A stretch of DNA of 64,000 nt from Lampropedia aestuarii (GCF_004803635.1 NZ_SSWX01000010.1:1-64000), one strand, 5' to 3'; counted from the stretch's first letter, positions 44,295-53,641 are shown. Numbers and translations are program-made. Notes: generated by a model not told the origin, from the sequence alone.

Positions 44295-44981
44295 TCAACT
44301 GCGCTGCAAGATCGAGGTGCGAAATGACTCGATATGCTCGGCCACCAGCTTGGCTGCAGCCTCACCATCATGGGCGGCCAACGTATCGACGATGAGGCTG
44401 TGCTCGTCCAGGATGTGCTGCATATGGCCCGCTGCAGTCATGGAGATGGCCCAAAAGCGCTGAGCGCGGGCATGCAAAACGCGCAGAACATCGATCAGAA
44501 CCGGGTTGGCACAGGCCAGCGCGATGTATTCGTGAAATACCCGGTCAGCTTGCATGCAGCCAACGATGTCGCGCTCGTGCATGGCCGCTTCAAACTGGCG
44601 CACGCTGCTGTGCAGCGCATCGATCTGGTCGGCGGTGATGCGCTGAGCGGCCAGGCGCGCGCACAGCGTTTCATTGACCAGGCGCACATCAATCAGGTTC
44701 AGAGCGTCATCAATCGACAAGGGGGCCACCAGCACGCCCTTGCGCGGCAGAATTTGCACCAGGCCTTCAGTGGCCAGGCGATGCAGCGCGTGGTTGATGG
44801 GCGTGCGGCCATAGCCCAGGCTCTCCATCACCGCGGCCGTGTTCAGGTATTCGCCTGGTTTGTATTGCAGCGTGACGATGCGATTTTGCAAGGTCAGGTA
44901 TGCACTTTCATTTTGCGAAATATCAGCAGGCGCAGCCAATTCGGTCAAAAGGGAGGCAGTTAAAGCAGGGGATTCGGCCAT
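44295..44981 (-). CDS. GntR/FCD-type transcriptional regulator
   Basis: 228 aa. Winged helix around residues 30-90 (LQYKPGEYLNTAAVMESLGYGRTPINHALHRL) and a helical FCD domain (RLVNETLCARLAAQR, DRVFHEYIALACANPVLI, HSLIVDTLAAHD). Divergent from the TRAP/DUF2848/amidase genes and thus their likely regulator. A 12-bp palindrome (GTGAAATTTCAC) lies in the intergenic region. Distinct in sequence from the GntR at 13958. The effector is probably a carboxylic acid. Confidence 0.92.
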   Translation of the reverse strand: MAESPALTASLLTELAAPADISQNESAYLTLQNRIVTLQYKPGEYLNTAAVMESLGYGRTPINHALHRLATEGLVQILPRKGVLVAPLSIDDALNLIDVRLVNETLCARLAAQRITADQIDALHSSVRQFEAAMHERDIVGCMQADRVFHEYIALACANPVLIDVLRVLHARAQRFWAISMTAAGHMQHILDEHSLIVDTLAAHDGEAAAKLVAEHIESFRTSILQRS

Positions 44982-45189
44982 GGGCGAGCTGTCACGGTTG
45001 TCAAAGCGGGAGGCGAAAGTGCCAATGCAAGCGAGCGGTGCACGGCTAGGAAGCCAAGCAAAGCCAGTCCTGTCATGGGATTGTTGTCAGGCAATGGCCT
45101 AATTGTAGAGTGGGATTGCCTGAAAACAAGCGATGCATGCCATGCAGTGTACTTGGCATATTCATTGCTGAAATAAGGATAACCCTATA

Positions 45190-45201
45190 GTGAAATTTCA
45201 C
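45190..45201. promoter_or_regulatory. 12-bp palindrome GTGAAATTTCAC
   Basis: Perfect 12-bp palindrome between the divergent GntR (start 44981) and TRAP dctP (start 45357) genes, flanked by AT-rich sequence. Candidate operator for the adjacent GntR regulator. The rest of 44982-45356 shows no gene. Confidence 0.5.
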
Positions 45202-45356
45202 AATAAGGGCAATAATGCGCTAAATTGTTAATCGAAGCGGTGTTGCGTTCATGGAAATAGGCCTTGACGCCCCAAGCCGTATCAGTACGGCGCACTGGTT
45301 TCGTGCAATTGATGTCTTAATCGCACCACTTTGGTGGTTCCTGTCTGGAGTATTGA

Positions 45357-46403
45357 ATGCCTCGTTTTTTCTTTTCCTCGCTGATCGTTGCTGCTGCCGC
45401 ACTGACCGGCTCCGTCATGGCGCAAGACTATCCTGCAACCAAAGTCAAAGTGGTGGGCGCTTTGAGCAATCTGAGCCTCTACAACGATTATGAAAAACCG
45501 TTCTGGACCACCGTGATCCCAGAAGCTTCGGGCGGCAAGGTCACAGCCGATATCAAAGGCTTTAACGAAATGGGCTTGAAAGGCCCGGAAGTGCTGCGTC
45601 TGATGTCGCAAGGCGTGATTGAGTTTGGGACGTCCACACTGGCGTATTTCGCCTCTGACAACCCGATCAACGAAGCGATTGACCTGGCTGGTCTGGCCCC
45701 TAATGTGGAAGACGCACGCAAAATCACCGACGCCTATTTGCCTGCCTACCAGAAGTTCTACGACAAAAGCGGCGTGAAAGTGCTGGGCCTGTCCACCTAC
45801 CCAGCACAGGTGCTGTTTTGCAACGGCAATTTTGGCGGTCTGGCAGACTTGAAAGGCAAGAAAGTGCGCACCAGCAGCCGCACCCAGGCCGAGTTCGTTG
45901 AGGCGTTTGGTGGCACCAGCGTGACCATGCCTTTCGGTGAAGTTGTGCCGGCGCTGCAAAACAAGGTGGTCGATTGTGCGATCACCGGCTCGCTGTCGGG
46001 CTTTGATGCCAAATGGTACGAAGTGGCCACGCATTTGTATGCCTTGCCAATCAACTGGAACCAGCAAATCCATGCCGTCAATGCCAAGGCCTGGGACAAG
46101 CTGAACCCGCAAGTGCAAGAGCTGATCAGCGCCAAGTACGAAGGCCTGATCAACGACATCTGGACTGCTGCGGCTGAGCAGACCGAGCAAGGCTACGCTT
46201 GCAACACGGGGGGTGATACCTGCAGCGCTGAAGTCAAAGGCAAGATGACCCTGGTCACGCCAAGCGATGCCGACAAGGCCTTGCTGAAAGAAACCTTCTC
46301 TAGCGTGGTGCTGCCCAAGTGGGCCGCGCGTTGCTCGGCCGAATGCGTGAGCGACTTCAACGCCACGATTGGCCAGATCACGGGCTACACCGCGGCCAAG
46401 TAA
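45357..46403 (+). CDS. TRAP transporter substrate-binding protein (DctP family)
   Basis: 348 aa with a signal peptide (FFFSSLIVAAAALTGSVMA). DctP core LKGKKVRTSSRTQAEFVEAFGGTSVTMPF, with a ligand-binding Arg, and AITGSLSGFD. Four cysteines near the C-terminus (ACNTGGDTC and ARCSAEC) may form disulfides in the periplasm, an unusual detail in this family. First gene of a TRAP set; a strong stem-loop follows it. Regulator GntR is divergent. The downstream DUF2848 and amidase genes suggest that an amide or hydroxy acid is imported. Confidence 0.92.
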   Translation: MPRFFFSSLIVAAAALTGSVMAQDYPATKVKVVGALSNLSLYNDYEKPFWTTVIPEASGGKVTADIKGFNEMGLKGPEVLRLMSQGVIEFGTSTLAYFASDNPINEAIDLAGLAPNVEDARKITDAYLPAYQKFYDKSGVKVLGLSTYPAQVLFCNGNFGGLADLKGKKVRTSSRTQAEFVEAFGGTSVTMPFGEVVPALQNKVVDCAITGSLSGFDAKWYEVATHLYALPINWNQQIHAVNAKAWDKLNPQVQELISAKYEGLINDIWTAAAEQTEQGYACNTGGDTCSAEVKGKMTLVTPSDADKALLKETFSSVVLPKWAARCSAECVSDFNATIGQITGYTAAK

Positions 46404-46423
46404 CCGGAGCCGATGCCATCAGA

Positions 46424-46462
46424 CCTGCCGCGTAATTCTCACGAAATTGCGCGGCAGGTTTT
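46424..46462 (+). terminator. Stem-loop with T run after TRAP binding-protein gene
   Basis: CCTGCCGCGTAATT (46424-46437) pairs with AATTGCGCGGCAGG (46445-46458; one G-T wobble), loop of 7 nt, followed by TTTTA. As an intra-operon terminator it would lower dctQ/dctM expression relative to the binding protein, or it may end the transcript if dctQ has its own promoter. Confidence 0.75.
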
Positions 46463-46532
46463 ATGGTTTGCACCTACGCTGAACACGGCCTGTTGAGACC
46501 GTGGTAATTTCAATTCAACAGACTTCTCGACT

Positions 46533-47144
46533 ATGACGACTTCTGTGTCATTGTTGGCCCGCCTCTATGGTTGGGCCAACCAAATATCGCGTTATGCGGT
46601 GTGGTTTGGTGGTGCCATCACCATTGCCAGCGTATTGCTGGTCAGTTTTGATGTGCTGGCACGCAAGTTTTTTGGCTGGAATCTGGGCGGCGCCGATGAG
46701 CTCTCCAGCTACGCCTTTGCAATCAGCACGACCTGGGCGTTTGCCTTTGCATCGCTGCAGCGCGCCAACGTGCGCGTAGACGTGCTCTACCACTTTTTGC
46801 CGGTTCGCATTGCCGCCGTGGTCGACTGGCTGGCGCTGGTGGGCCTGGGCGTTTTCATTGCCTTCTTGACTTTTTATGCCAAAGACCTGGTGCTGGCGTC
46901 CTATCTGCAAGGCTCGACCGCCAACAGCACGATGGCCACGCCGCTGTGGATTCCACAAGGCCTGTGGTTTATCGGCCTGGTGTGGATGTGCTTGGTGCTG
47001 GCCTTGATGCTGATTCGCGCATCACTGGCCTTGGTGACCGGCGATATCAGCACCCTCAACGCCATTTGCGGCGTGCGCTCTGCGCAAGAGGAAGCTGAAG
47101 AAGAAGCCGCCAATGGCGAGCGCATGGTAAATGGGAGCCGCTAA
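46533..47144 (+). CDS. TRAP transporter small permease (DctQ family)
   Basis: 203 aa with four membrane helices. RKFFGWNLGGADELSSYAFAISTTWAFAFASLQRANVRVDVL is the DctQ consensus region. The tail after residue ~175 is charged and acidic (QEEAEEEAANGE). Stop (47142-47144) directly abuts the dctM start at 47145. Works with the DctP and DctM neighbours. Confidence 0.92.
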   Translation: MTTSVSLLARLYGWANQISRYAVWFGGAITIASVLLVSFDVLARKFFGWNLGGADELSSYAFAISTTWAFAFASLQRANVRVDVLYHFLPVRIAAVVDWLALVGLGVFIAFLTFYAKDLVLASYLQGSTANSTMATPLWIPQGLWFIGLVWMCLVLALMLIRASLALVTGDISTLNAICGVRSAQEEAEEEAANGERMVNGSR

Positions 47145-48428
47145 ATGGTTGTAACGACTTTGATTGTCTTGCTCGTCCTGATTGGACTGAGCATTCCGGT
47201 GGGCGCGGCTCTGGGCTTGCTGGGCCTGTTTTTGGACCACGAGTTCTCAATGCTGCCGCTCACGCGTGCAATGGGCGAGCTGGCCTGGGGCACGAACAAC
47301 GAGTTCTTGCTGGTGGCGATTCCGCTGTTCATTTTGCTTGGCGAGATTTTGCTGCGCTCGGGCTTTGCCGAGAAGATGTACCACGCGATGAGTCTGTGGC
47401 TGTCGTGGCTGCCAGGCGGTTTGATGCATGCCAATATCGGCGCCTCGACGCTGTTCTCGGCCACCTCGGGCTCCAGCGTGGCAACCGCTGCGACCGTGGG
47501 CACCGTGGCCTTGCCGCAAATCCACAAGCATGGCTACAACGAGCCGCTGTTTTTGGGCAGCTTGGCCGCTGGCGGCACCTTGGGTATTTTGCTGCCGCCA
47601 TCGATCAACCTGGTGATGTATGGCGTGCTGACCAATACCTCGGTGCCCAAGCTGTATCTGGCGGGCATTATTCCGGGCCTGCTGATGGCCGGTTTGTTTG
47701 TACTGACGATCATCGTCGCCTGCCTGATCAAACCGAAATGGGGCGGCAAAAAAGTCCAGGCCAGCTGGGGCGAGCGCTTCAAATCCCTGGTGTATTTGAT
47801 TCCGCCGCTGATCATTTTCTTGCTGGTCGTGGGCTCGATCTATGCCGGTTTGGCCACTCCCACGGAAGCTGCGGCTTTGGGCGTGACAGGCGCTTTGATC
47901 CTGGCTGCTTGCTACGGCCGCCTGACGCTGACCATGCTGCGCGAATCGGTTGAAGGGGCCATGCGTGCCTCGGCGATGATCATGCTGATCGTGATTGCCT
48001 CTGGCTTTTTGAACTTCGTCATGGCTGCGACCGGCATCACCAATGCATTGACCTCAGCGATTGAAGGCCTGGGCTTGTCGCCTGTGATGATGCTGGTGGC
48101 CTTGGTGGTGTTTTATCTGATCTTGGGTTGCTTCATGGAAACCCTGTCAATGATGATCACCACGATCCCAATCGTTGCCCCGATCATGTTTGCGCTGGGT
48201 TACGACCCGATCTGGCTGGGTATTTTGATCATCGTGTTGGTCGAGATGGCCTTGATCACACCACCGGTGGGCCTGAACCTGTTTGTCGTGCAGAGCTTGC
48301 GCAAAGCGGGCTCGATGACTGCCGTGATTATTGGTGCAATGCCATTTGTTGCAGCGATGCTGCTGATGGTGGTGTTGCTGACGCTGCTGCCGGGCATTGC
48401 GCTGTGGCTGCCTAATTTGGCCGGCTAA
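47145..48428 (+). CDS. TRAP transporter large permease (DctM family)
   Basis: 427 aa, about 12 membrane helices. SATSGSSVATAATVGTVALPQI, GILLPPSINLVMYGVLTNTSVPKLYLAG and ITPPVGLNLFVVQSL are DctM hallmarks. Starts immediately after dctQ with no gap. Imports the DctP ligand using the sodium gradient. Downstream, 72 bp away, lies the DUF2848 gene on the same strand. Confidence 0.94.
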   Translation: MVVTTLIVLLVLIGLSIPVGAALGLLGLFLDHEFSMLPLTRAMGELAWGTNNEFLLVAIPLFILLGEILLRSGFAEKMYHAMSLWLSWLPGGLMHANIGASTLFSATSGSSVATAATVGTVALPQIHKHGYNEPLFLGSLAAGGTLGILLPPSINLVMYGVLTNTSVPKLYLAGIIPGLLMAGLFVLTIIVACLIKPKWGGKKVQASWGERFKSLVYLIPPLIIFLLVVGSIYAGLATPTEAAALGVTGALILAACYGRLTLTMLRESVEGAMRASAMIMLIVIASGFLNFVMAATGITNALTSAIEGLGLSPVMMLVALVVFYLILGCFMETLSMMITTIPIVAPIMFALGYDPIWLGILIIVLVEMALITPPVGLNLFVVQSLRKAGSMTAVIIGAMPFVAAMLLMVVLLTLLPGIALWLPNLAG

Positions 48429-48499
48429 GAGCGGCCCCTTTTTGCGAGCAGCCAATACCGGCTGCGCGCATCCGTTGGTGTGTTTTGAAAGTGTTTGAG

Positions 48500-49198
48500 A
48501 TGACAACCCTGAATTTCCAAGTGACGCCCGTAGCTGGCGCAGCCTTCCAAGCCGATGTGGTATTCCAAAACCTGGTCGTGGCCGGCTGGGCTGGCCGCGA
48601 TCTGGCTGCGATTGAACACCATATTGAAGAGCTGGCCGAGCTGGGCGTGCCGCGCCCAAGCAGTGTGCCTTTGTACTACCGCGTGGCCGTGAACCAATGC
48701 ACGCAAGCGGCTCGCGTGCAAGTCGTGGGTCAAGAAAGCTCCGGTGAGATCGAAGTGTTTGTGTTTCAGCACCAAGGCCAGTGGCTGGTCTCGATTGCCT
48801 CTGACCACACTGACCGCAAACTCGAAGCGCACAGCGTGGCCATGTCCAAGCAAGTGTGCATCAAGCCTGTGGCAACGACTGCGTGGCTGCTCGATGACGT
48901 CAAAGCCCATTGGGACCAGATTGTGCTGCGCTCATGGATTGACGAGAATGGCACCCGCACGCTGTACCAGGAAGGCCCATTGGCATCGCTGCGCACACCA
49001 GATGACCTGGTTGCGGGCTACCTGAAATCCCTGGACGCGGCACAATGGCCAGCTGGCACTGGCATGACCTGTGGCACCGTCAGTGCGATTGGTGGCATCC
49101 GCGCTGCAGGCAATCTGGAGATGGAATTGTTTGACCCGGTGCTCAAGCGCAGCCTGACTTGGAACTACCAGGTCGAATGCCTGCCTGATGTGGCCTGA
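48500..49198 (+). CDS. DUF2848 family protein
   Basis: 232 aa. Similar throughout to DUF2848, proteins related to the fumarylacetoacetase-like superfamily and of unknown reaction: GRDLAAIEHHIEELAELGVPRPS, YYRVAVNQCTQAARVQVVG, GEIEVFVFQHQGQWLVSIASDHTDRKLEA and GMTCGTVSAIGGIR. DUF2848 genes often neighbour amidases, as here. ATG 48500 is used; the TTG/GTG codons just upstream are weaker and the ribosome site is poor. Likely cytoplasmic and part of the imported-compound catabolic operon. Confidence 0.85.
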   Translation: MTTLNFQVTPVAGAAFQADVVFQNLVVAGWAGRDLAAIEHHIEELAELGVPRPSSVPLYYRVAVNQCTQAARVQVVGQESSGEIEVFVFQHQGQWLVSIASDHTDRKLEAHSVAMSKQVCIKPVATTAWLLDDVKAHWDQIVLRSWIDENGTRTLYQEGPLASLRTPDDLVAGYLKSLDAAQWPAGTGMTCGTVSAIGGIRAAGNLEMELFDPVLKRSLTWNYQVECLPDVA

Positions 49199-49250
49199 GC
49201 AGCGCAGCAACTGCCAAGTCCTATGGACAGATAAACACAAGCCCTTGGCC

Positions 49251-49269
49251 GGGTAGCCTCCCGCTACCC
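49251..49269 (+). other. Hairpin between DUF2848 and amidase genes
   Basis: GGGTAGC (49251-49257) and GCTACCC (49263-49269) form a 7-bp stem with a 5-nt loop, about 50 bp upstream of the amidase start. No strong T tract. Possible attenuator or mRNA-stabilising structure. Confidence 0.4.
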
Positions 49270-49320
49270 CGTCTGGGGCTGTTTTCATTGTGATCTTCTG
49301 AATTGAAAGTGAAGTGCCCC

Positions 49321-50619
49321 ATGAGCCGTTCATTACAAGTATTAGAGCAATGCCTGGCCGCCATCCACGCCGATGCAGCCCGCAGCCAAGCGATATTCAC
49401 GCATGTGTTTGAAGCGTCGGCCCGTGAAGAAGCCGCAGCCGCAGACGCCCGAGCAGCGCGCGGGCAGTCGCTGAGCCCCTTGGATGGGCGCATTGTCAGC
49501 GTCAAGGATTTGTTCGATGTGGCAGGCGTGACCACCACGGCTGGCTCCAAGCTGCTGCAAACAGCGGCGGCTGCCGAGCATGATGCGGTAATTGTCGCGC
49601 GCTTGCGCGCCGCCGGTGCAGTCATTATTGGCAAAACCAATATGACCGAGTTCGCCTTCTCAGGCATTGGCATCAACCCCCATTACGGCACGCCTGGCAA
49701 TGCCTGCGATGCCAGCCGCATCCCTGGCGGCTCCTCGTCAGGTGCAGGCGTGGCTGTGGCGCTGGGCATGTGTGAGATTGCGATTGGCTCAGACACCGGC
49801 GGCTCGGTGCGCATTCCTGCCGCGCTCAATGGCATCAGCGGCTTCAAACCCACTGTCAGCCGCGTACCACGCGCGGGTGCGTTCCCATTGTCTTTCACGC
49901 TCGACACCGTGGGGCCTTTGGCTGGCAATCTGGCCGATTGCGCCGCCACCGATGCGGTGTTGGCTGGCCTGCCTGCTGCGGCCAGCCAATTGCCTGAGCG
50001 CAGTGTCAAAGGCTTGCGCATTGCCGTACCACGTGGCTTTTTGTTCACCGAGATCGAGCCGGCTGTCAGCCAGGCGTTTGAGCATGCGCTGGCGCGCCTG
50101 CAGGACTTGGGCGCGGTGGTCGAGGAGGTGGAGTGGGATGACCTGCTGACGGCCCCGTTCGCGCTGCAGCAAAAAGGCACTTTGATTGCTGCTGAGGCTG
50201 CGGCAATCCACCAGCCGTATTTGCCTGCCCGTGCGAGCGAATACGATCCGCTGGTGCGCAGCCGCATTGAGCGCGGCCAAACCCTGGATGCGGCTAGCTA
50301 CGTGCATATCCAACAGCAACGCAGCGCCCTGCACGCACAGTGGGATGCGCGCGCGGCCAATTACGACCTGGTATTGGCGCCTACGGTGGTGTTTGCTGCA
50401 CCAACGATTGACAGCCTGGCTGCCGAAGACGCGTTCATGAAGGCCAACGCGCTGATTTTGCGCAATACCTCGGTGTTCAACTTCTACGACCTGCCGGCCT
50501 TCTCGATTCCTGCACCACAACGCGCGCAAGCACTGCCCGTGGGCCTGATGTTTGCCGGTCAGCGCTTGAGCGACCGCACGTTGCTGGCTGTGGGCATTGC
50601 CTTGCAAAAGGCGTTGTAA
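49321..50619 (+). CDS. Amidase-signature hydrolase
   Basis: 432 aa, cytoplasmic. Complete Ser-cisSer-Lys machinery: SVKDLF (catalytic Lys), PGGSSSGAGVAVA and GSDTGGSVRIPAALNGI (Ser nucleophile and cis-Ser). Amidase-signature enzymes hydrolyse many amides, including carbamoyl, aryl and N-acyl compounds. Sequence does not tell the substrate. The ATG at 49321 is used (upstream codons have no similarity). Next to DUF2848 and downstream of a TRAP importer; ends in a strong terminator, so it is the last gene of this transcript. Confidence 0.93.
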   Translation: MSRSLQVLEQCLAAIHADAARSQAIFTHVFEASAREEAAAADARAARGQSLSPLDGRIVSVKDLFDVAGVTTTAGSKLLQTAAAAEHDAVIVARLRAAGAVIIGKTNMTEFAFSGIGINPHYGTPGNACDASRIPGGSSSGAGVAVALGMCEIAIGSDTGGSVRIPAALNGISGFKPTVSRVPRAGAFPLSFTLDTVGPLAGNLADCAATDAVLAGLPAAASQLPERSVKGLRIAVPRGFLFTEIEPAVSQAFEHALARLQDLGAVVEEVEWDDLLTAPFALQQKGTLIAAEAAAIHQPYLPARASEYDPLVRSRIERGQTLDAASYVHIQQQRSALHAQWDARAANYDLVLAPTVVFAAPTIDSLAAEDAFMKANALILRNTSVFNFYDLPAFSIPAPQRAQALPVGLMFAGQRLSDRTLLAVGIALQKAL

Positions 50620-50643
50620 AAGCCTGCGGCAGCCCAAGGCGCT

Positions 50644-50684
50644 AAAAAACGGCCACATCCGGTTTGGAATGTGGCCGTTTTTTT
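50644..50684 (+). terminator. Strong rho-independent terminator after amidase
   Basis: AAAAAACGGCCACAT (50644-50658) pairs with ATGTGGCCG (50669-50677) followed by seven T residues (50678-50684). Confidence 0.92.
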
Positions 50685-50847
50685 GCATGCCTAGTAAACG
50701 CTCGCATGCAAAAAACCAGCCCGTGCAGGCAGGCTAAGCCGCACTCGCTTAGTCACGTATTGCTGCTTTGCAGCCTGTTTGCTGCGCACTGGTGTATCTT
50801 GCCAGCCGTTTCATTTACTTGCTTTGATCGCTCTGCACCACGCGTTT

Positions 50848-51198
50848 ATGTCTACTTTGCCCCATTGCCCCCAATGCCAATCCGAATTTGTCTATGCCGA
50901 CGGCCCCCTGCTGATTTGTCCTGAATGCGCGCACGAGTGGCCAGCTGAGGGCAATAACGCCGATGCCTCTGAGGACGACGCTGCGCGCGTGGTGCGCGAT
51001 GCGGTGGGCAACGTCTTACAGGACGGCGATGCAGTCACAGTGGTCAAGGATTTGAAGATCAAAGGCTCTTCGCTGGTGGTCAAGGTTGGCACCAAGGTGC
51101 GCAGCATCCGTTTGATTGAGGGCGACCACGACATCGATTGCAAGATCGATGGCATTGGCCCTATGCAATTGAAATCCGAGTTCGTCAAGAAAGCCTGA
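50848..51198 (+). CDS. PhnA/YjdM-like zinc-ribbon protein
   Basis: 116 aa. An N-terminal zinc ribbon ([21 protein letters not shown]) plus the PhnA C-terminal domain ([52 protein letters not shown]). Named after the E. coli phnA/yjdM gene, but the family's function is not tied to phosphonate use. ATG 50848 is preferred; a longer upstream frame has no similarity. Lies between the amidase terminator and the next catabolic gene, so has its own transcript. Confidence 0.92.
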   Translation: MSTLPHCPQCQSEFVYADGPLLICPECAHEWPAEGNNADASEDDAARVVRDAVGNVLQDGDAVTVVKDLKIKGSSLVVKVGTKVRSIRLIEGDHDIDCKIDGIGPMQLKSEFVKKA

Positions 51199-51525
51199 GC
51201 GGCTTCTGCCCAAGGCTGATTGGCGTGTGCGCTCTTCGCCAAAGCACGCTCTGCAAAACCCGCGTGGCAGGGATGCACGCGGTATCGAGAAGGGCTGCGA
51301 GGCAACTTTCGCAGGCCATAGCCGCCGCTATGGACGACAAAGGCCACAGCGTGAGCTTTGCCGAGTTGGCCTAGAGCTGCCTTGCGTTTCGCTCAAGGCC
51401 TGGCTTGAGCAAATTCGTCTTCCGTGCAGCCTGCAAGTCTCGTTATAGTGGCCAGTCAATACTTGGCATGGCGCAGGCCTGGTGGCAGTGGCGCTTGTCG
51501 ACAACGACAACGAGACGGAGACACA
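51199..51525. other. Intergenic region before the dehydrogenase operon
   Basis: 327 bp without a supportable gene. The only distinct feature is the TTGTCGACAA palindrome near its right end (51495-51504). Confidence 0.5.
51495..51504. promoter_or_regulatory. Candidate GntR-type operator TTGTCGACAA
   Basis: Perfect 10-bp palindrome 21 bp upstream of the start of the 3-hydroxyisobutyrate-dehydrogenase-like gene. Its TGTCGACA core equals that of the sites at 808-817 and 921-928, so a FCD-type GntR regulator (either of the two in this window, or another) may control this operon. Confidence 0.5.
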
Positions 51526-52404
51526 ATGACAATACAAGTCGGCCTGATTGGTGTGGGCCTGATGGGCCATGGCATTGCCCGCAATATCCTCAAGGCCGGT
51601 TATGCCTTGCATTTTCTCGAACACGCTGGCAACCAGCCGGTAGATGATTTGCTTGCAGCTGGCGCTGTGCCTTGCCTGCAACTGCAGCAAGTGGCCCAGG
51701 TCGCAGATGTGCTGATTCTGTGTGTGACAGGCGCTGAGCAAGTGCAGGCGATTCTGACTGGCCCAGAGGGTGTAGTGGCGGCTTTGCGCCCTGGTTGCAC
51801 GGTGGTCGATTGCTCGACCTCGGTGCCTGCGGTCTCCAAACAGATGGCTGAGCTGGTCCGTGCAGTAGGCGGCAACTACCTCGATGCGCCGATGACACGT
51901 ACCGCCCAGGCCGCGCATGACGGCACCTTGCACTTGCTGGTTGGCGGCGATGCGGCCGTGCTGGCGCATGTGCGCCCAGTGCTAGCTGCATTCACCGAGC
52001 AAGTGCACCATGTGGGCGAAGTCGGCAATGGCCACAGCCTCAAATTGCTGCACAACTTTGTCTCTTTGGGCAGCATTGCGCTGATTGCCGAGGCTGCGGC
52101 TTGCGCGCAGCACAACGGTGTTGATGCGGCGCGTTTTGTCGATATTTTGGCCGCTGGCGGCGGCGCCGGTGTGCCGCTGGAGCGCCTGCGCCCTTACATC
52201 GTCTCGCAAGACGCCTCGGGCCTGCCGTTTGCGATGGCCAATGCGTATAAAGATTTGAACTACTACGTGCAAATGGCTGGCGACAGCCAGTCGGCCCAGC
52301 GCATTGGCCAGGCCGTGCAGCAGACCTATGGCGCAGCGGTGGACAGCGGCGGCGCCAATACTTTTGTGCCCGAGCTGGTGCGCTTGCTGGCTGAGAGCCG
52401 CTAA
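51526..52404 (+). CDS. 3-hydroxyisobutyrate dehydrogenase-like NAD(P)-dependent oxidoreductase
   Basis: 292 aa. Rossmann motif VGLIGVGLMGHGIARN at the N-terminus, substrate-binding DAPMTRT (after the conserved VDCSTSVP), and the catalytic lysine in GNGHSLKLLHNF. The family reduces or oxidises beta-hydroxy acids such as 3-hydroxyisobutyrate, tartronate semialdehyde and glycerate. An upstream ATG at 51424 is rejected since the family similarity begins with MTIQVGLIGVG. Starts a run of catabolic genes with the tartrate dehydrogenase-like gene 157 bp downstream. Confidence 0.9.
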   Translation: MTIQVGLIGVGLMGHGIARNILKAGYALHFLEHAGNQPVDDLLAAGAVPCLQLQQVAQVADVLILCVTGAEQVQAILTGPEGVVAALRPGCTVVDCSTSVPAVSKQMAELVRAVGGNYLDAPMTRTAQAAHDGTLHLLVGGDAAVLAHVRPVLAAFTEQVHHVGEVGNGHSLKLLHNFVSLGSIALIAEAAACAQHNGVDAARFVDILAAGGGAGVPLERLRPYIVSQDASGLPFAMANAYKDLNYYVQMAGDSQSAQRIGQAVQQTYGAAVDSGGANTFVPELVRLLAESR

Positions 52405-52561
52405 ACACCGTGCATTTGCGCTGGCACGTGGGCCTGTGGCCTGGCTGCCAGCGGCATGCTGCCATGAACTCCCGCCCAGCAAGGCGCGGATCTTTTTCTT
52501 ATTGCCTGGACGTGCGCTGAGCGCAGCCGCACGCCGCACCTCTCGTCTGGAGCCTATTGGA

Positions 52562-53641
52562 ATGGTCAAGAAAATTGCAGTCATTGCCGGTGATGGCATT
52601 GGGGTCGAAGTCATGTCCGAGGGCTTGCGCGTGTTGCAAGCTGCTGGCCGAAAGTTCGGCATCGAGCTGGCGTTTGACGAGTTTCACTGGTGCAGCAGCT
52701 ACTACCAGCAGCACGGCACGATGATGCCCAGCGACTGGCAGGCACAGATCCAAGGCCATGACGCCATCTATTTTGGTGCCGTTGGCATGCCGAATTTGAT
52801 TCCCGACCACACAGCCGTGTGGGAGTCCATCATCAAAATCCGCCGCGAGTTTGACCAGTACGTGAATATCCGCCCGGTGCGCTTGATGCCCGGCGTGCCA
52901 GCACCGCTGGCCAACCGCCAGCCCGGTGACATCGATTTCATCGTGGTGCGCGAGAACACCGAGGGCGAGTACTCGTCGGTTGGCGGTTTGATGTTTGAAG
53001 GCACAGAGCGCGAATTTGCCACGCAGCAAGCAGTGTTCAGCCGCCACGGCGTTGACCGGGTGCTGCGCTATGCGTTTGAGCTGGCGCGCTCGCGCCCGGC
53101 CAAATCGCTGACGGTGGCGACCAAGAGCAATGGCATCTCGATCACGATGCCGTACTGGGACAGCCGGGTCGAAGTGGTCGCCAAAGACTACCCCGATGTG
53201 CGGGTGAAGAAATTCCACATCGACATTTTGACTGCGCACTTTGTCCAGCACCCGGACTGGTTTGATGTGGTCGTGGCCTCGAACCTGTTTGGCGACATCC
53301 TCTCTGACCTGGGGCCTGCCTGCACCGGCACGATTGGCATTGCGCCATCGGCCAATCTGAACCCCGATGGGCGCTTTCCCTCGCTGTTTGAACCGGTGCA
53401 CGGCTCAGCGCCCGATATTGCCGGCCAAGGCATTGCCAACCCGATTGGCCAGATCTGGTCGGGCGCGTTGATGCTGCAGCACCTGGGCCAGGGCGATGCG
53501 CGCTTTGAGCAAGCGGCAGAAGCGATTGTGCAAGCGGTAGAGTATGTGACCGAGCACGGCCCGCGCACCCCCGACATGGGCGGCCAGGCGCGCACTACCG
53601 ATATTGGTCAGGCGATTGCCCAGCGCATTGAGAATGCCTGA
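52562..53641 (+). CDS. Tartrate/D-malate dehydrogenase-like (isocitrate/isopropylmalate dehydrogenase family)
   Basis: 359 aa. IAVIAGDGIGVEV at the N-terminus, RENTEGEYSSVGG (substrate loop) and DILSDLGPACTGTIGIAPSANLNPDG with the metal-binding Asp residues mark the decarboxylating hydroxyacid dehydrogenases. The sequence is closest by pattern to TtuC/DmlA (tartrate, D-malate). Mg/Mn- and NAD-dependent. The start at 52562 is chosen; a longer frame to 52304 overlaps the dehydrogenase gene and lacks similarity. Followed 41 bp later by the aldehyde dehydrogenase gene. Confidence 0.9.
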   Translation: MVKKIAVIAGDGIGVEVMSEGLRVLQAAGRKFGIELAFDEFHWCSSYYQQHGTMMPSDWQAQIQGHDAIYFGAVGMPNLIPDHTAVWESIIKIRREFDQYVNIRPVRLMPGVPAPLANRQPGDIDFIVVRENTEGEYSSVGGLMFEGTEREFATQQAVFSRHGVDRVLRYAFELARSRPAKSLTVATKSNGISITMPYWDSRVEVVAKDYPDVRVKKFHIDILTAHFVQHPDWFDVVVASNLFGDILSDLGPACTGTIGIAPSANLNPDGRFPSLFEPVHGSAPDIAGQGIANPIGQIWSGALMLQHLGQGDARFEQAAEAIVQAVEYVTEHGPRTPDMGGQARTTDIGQAIAQRIENA

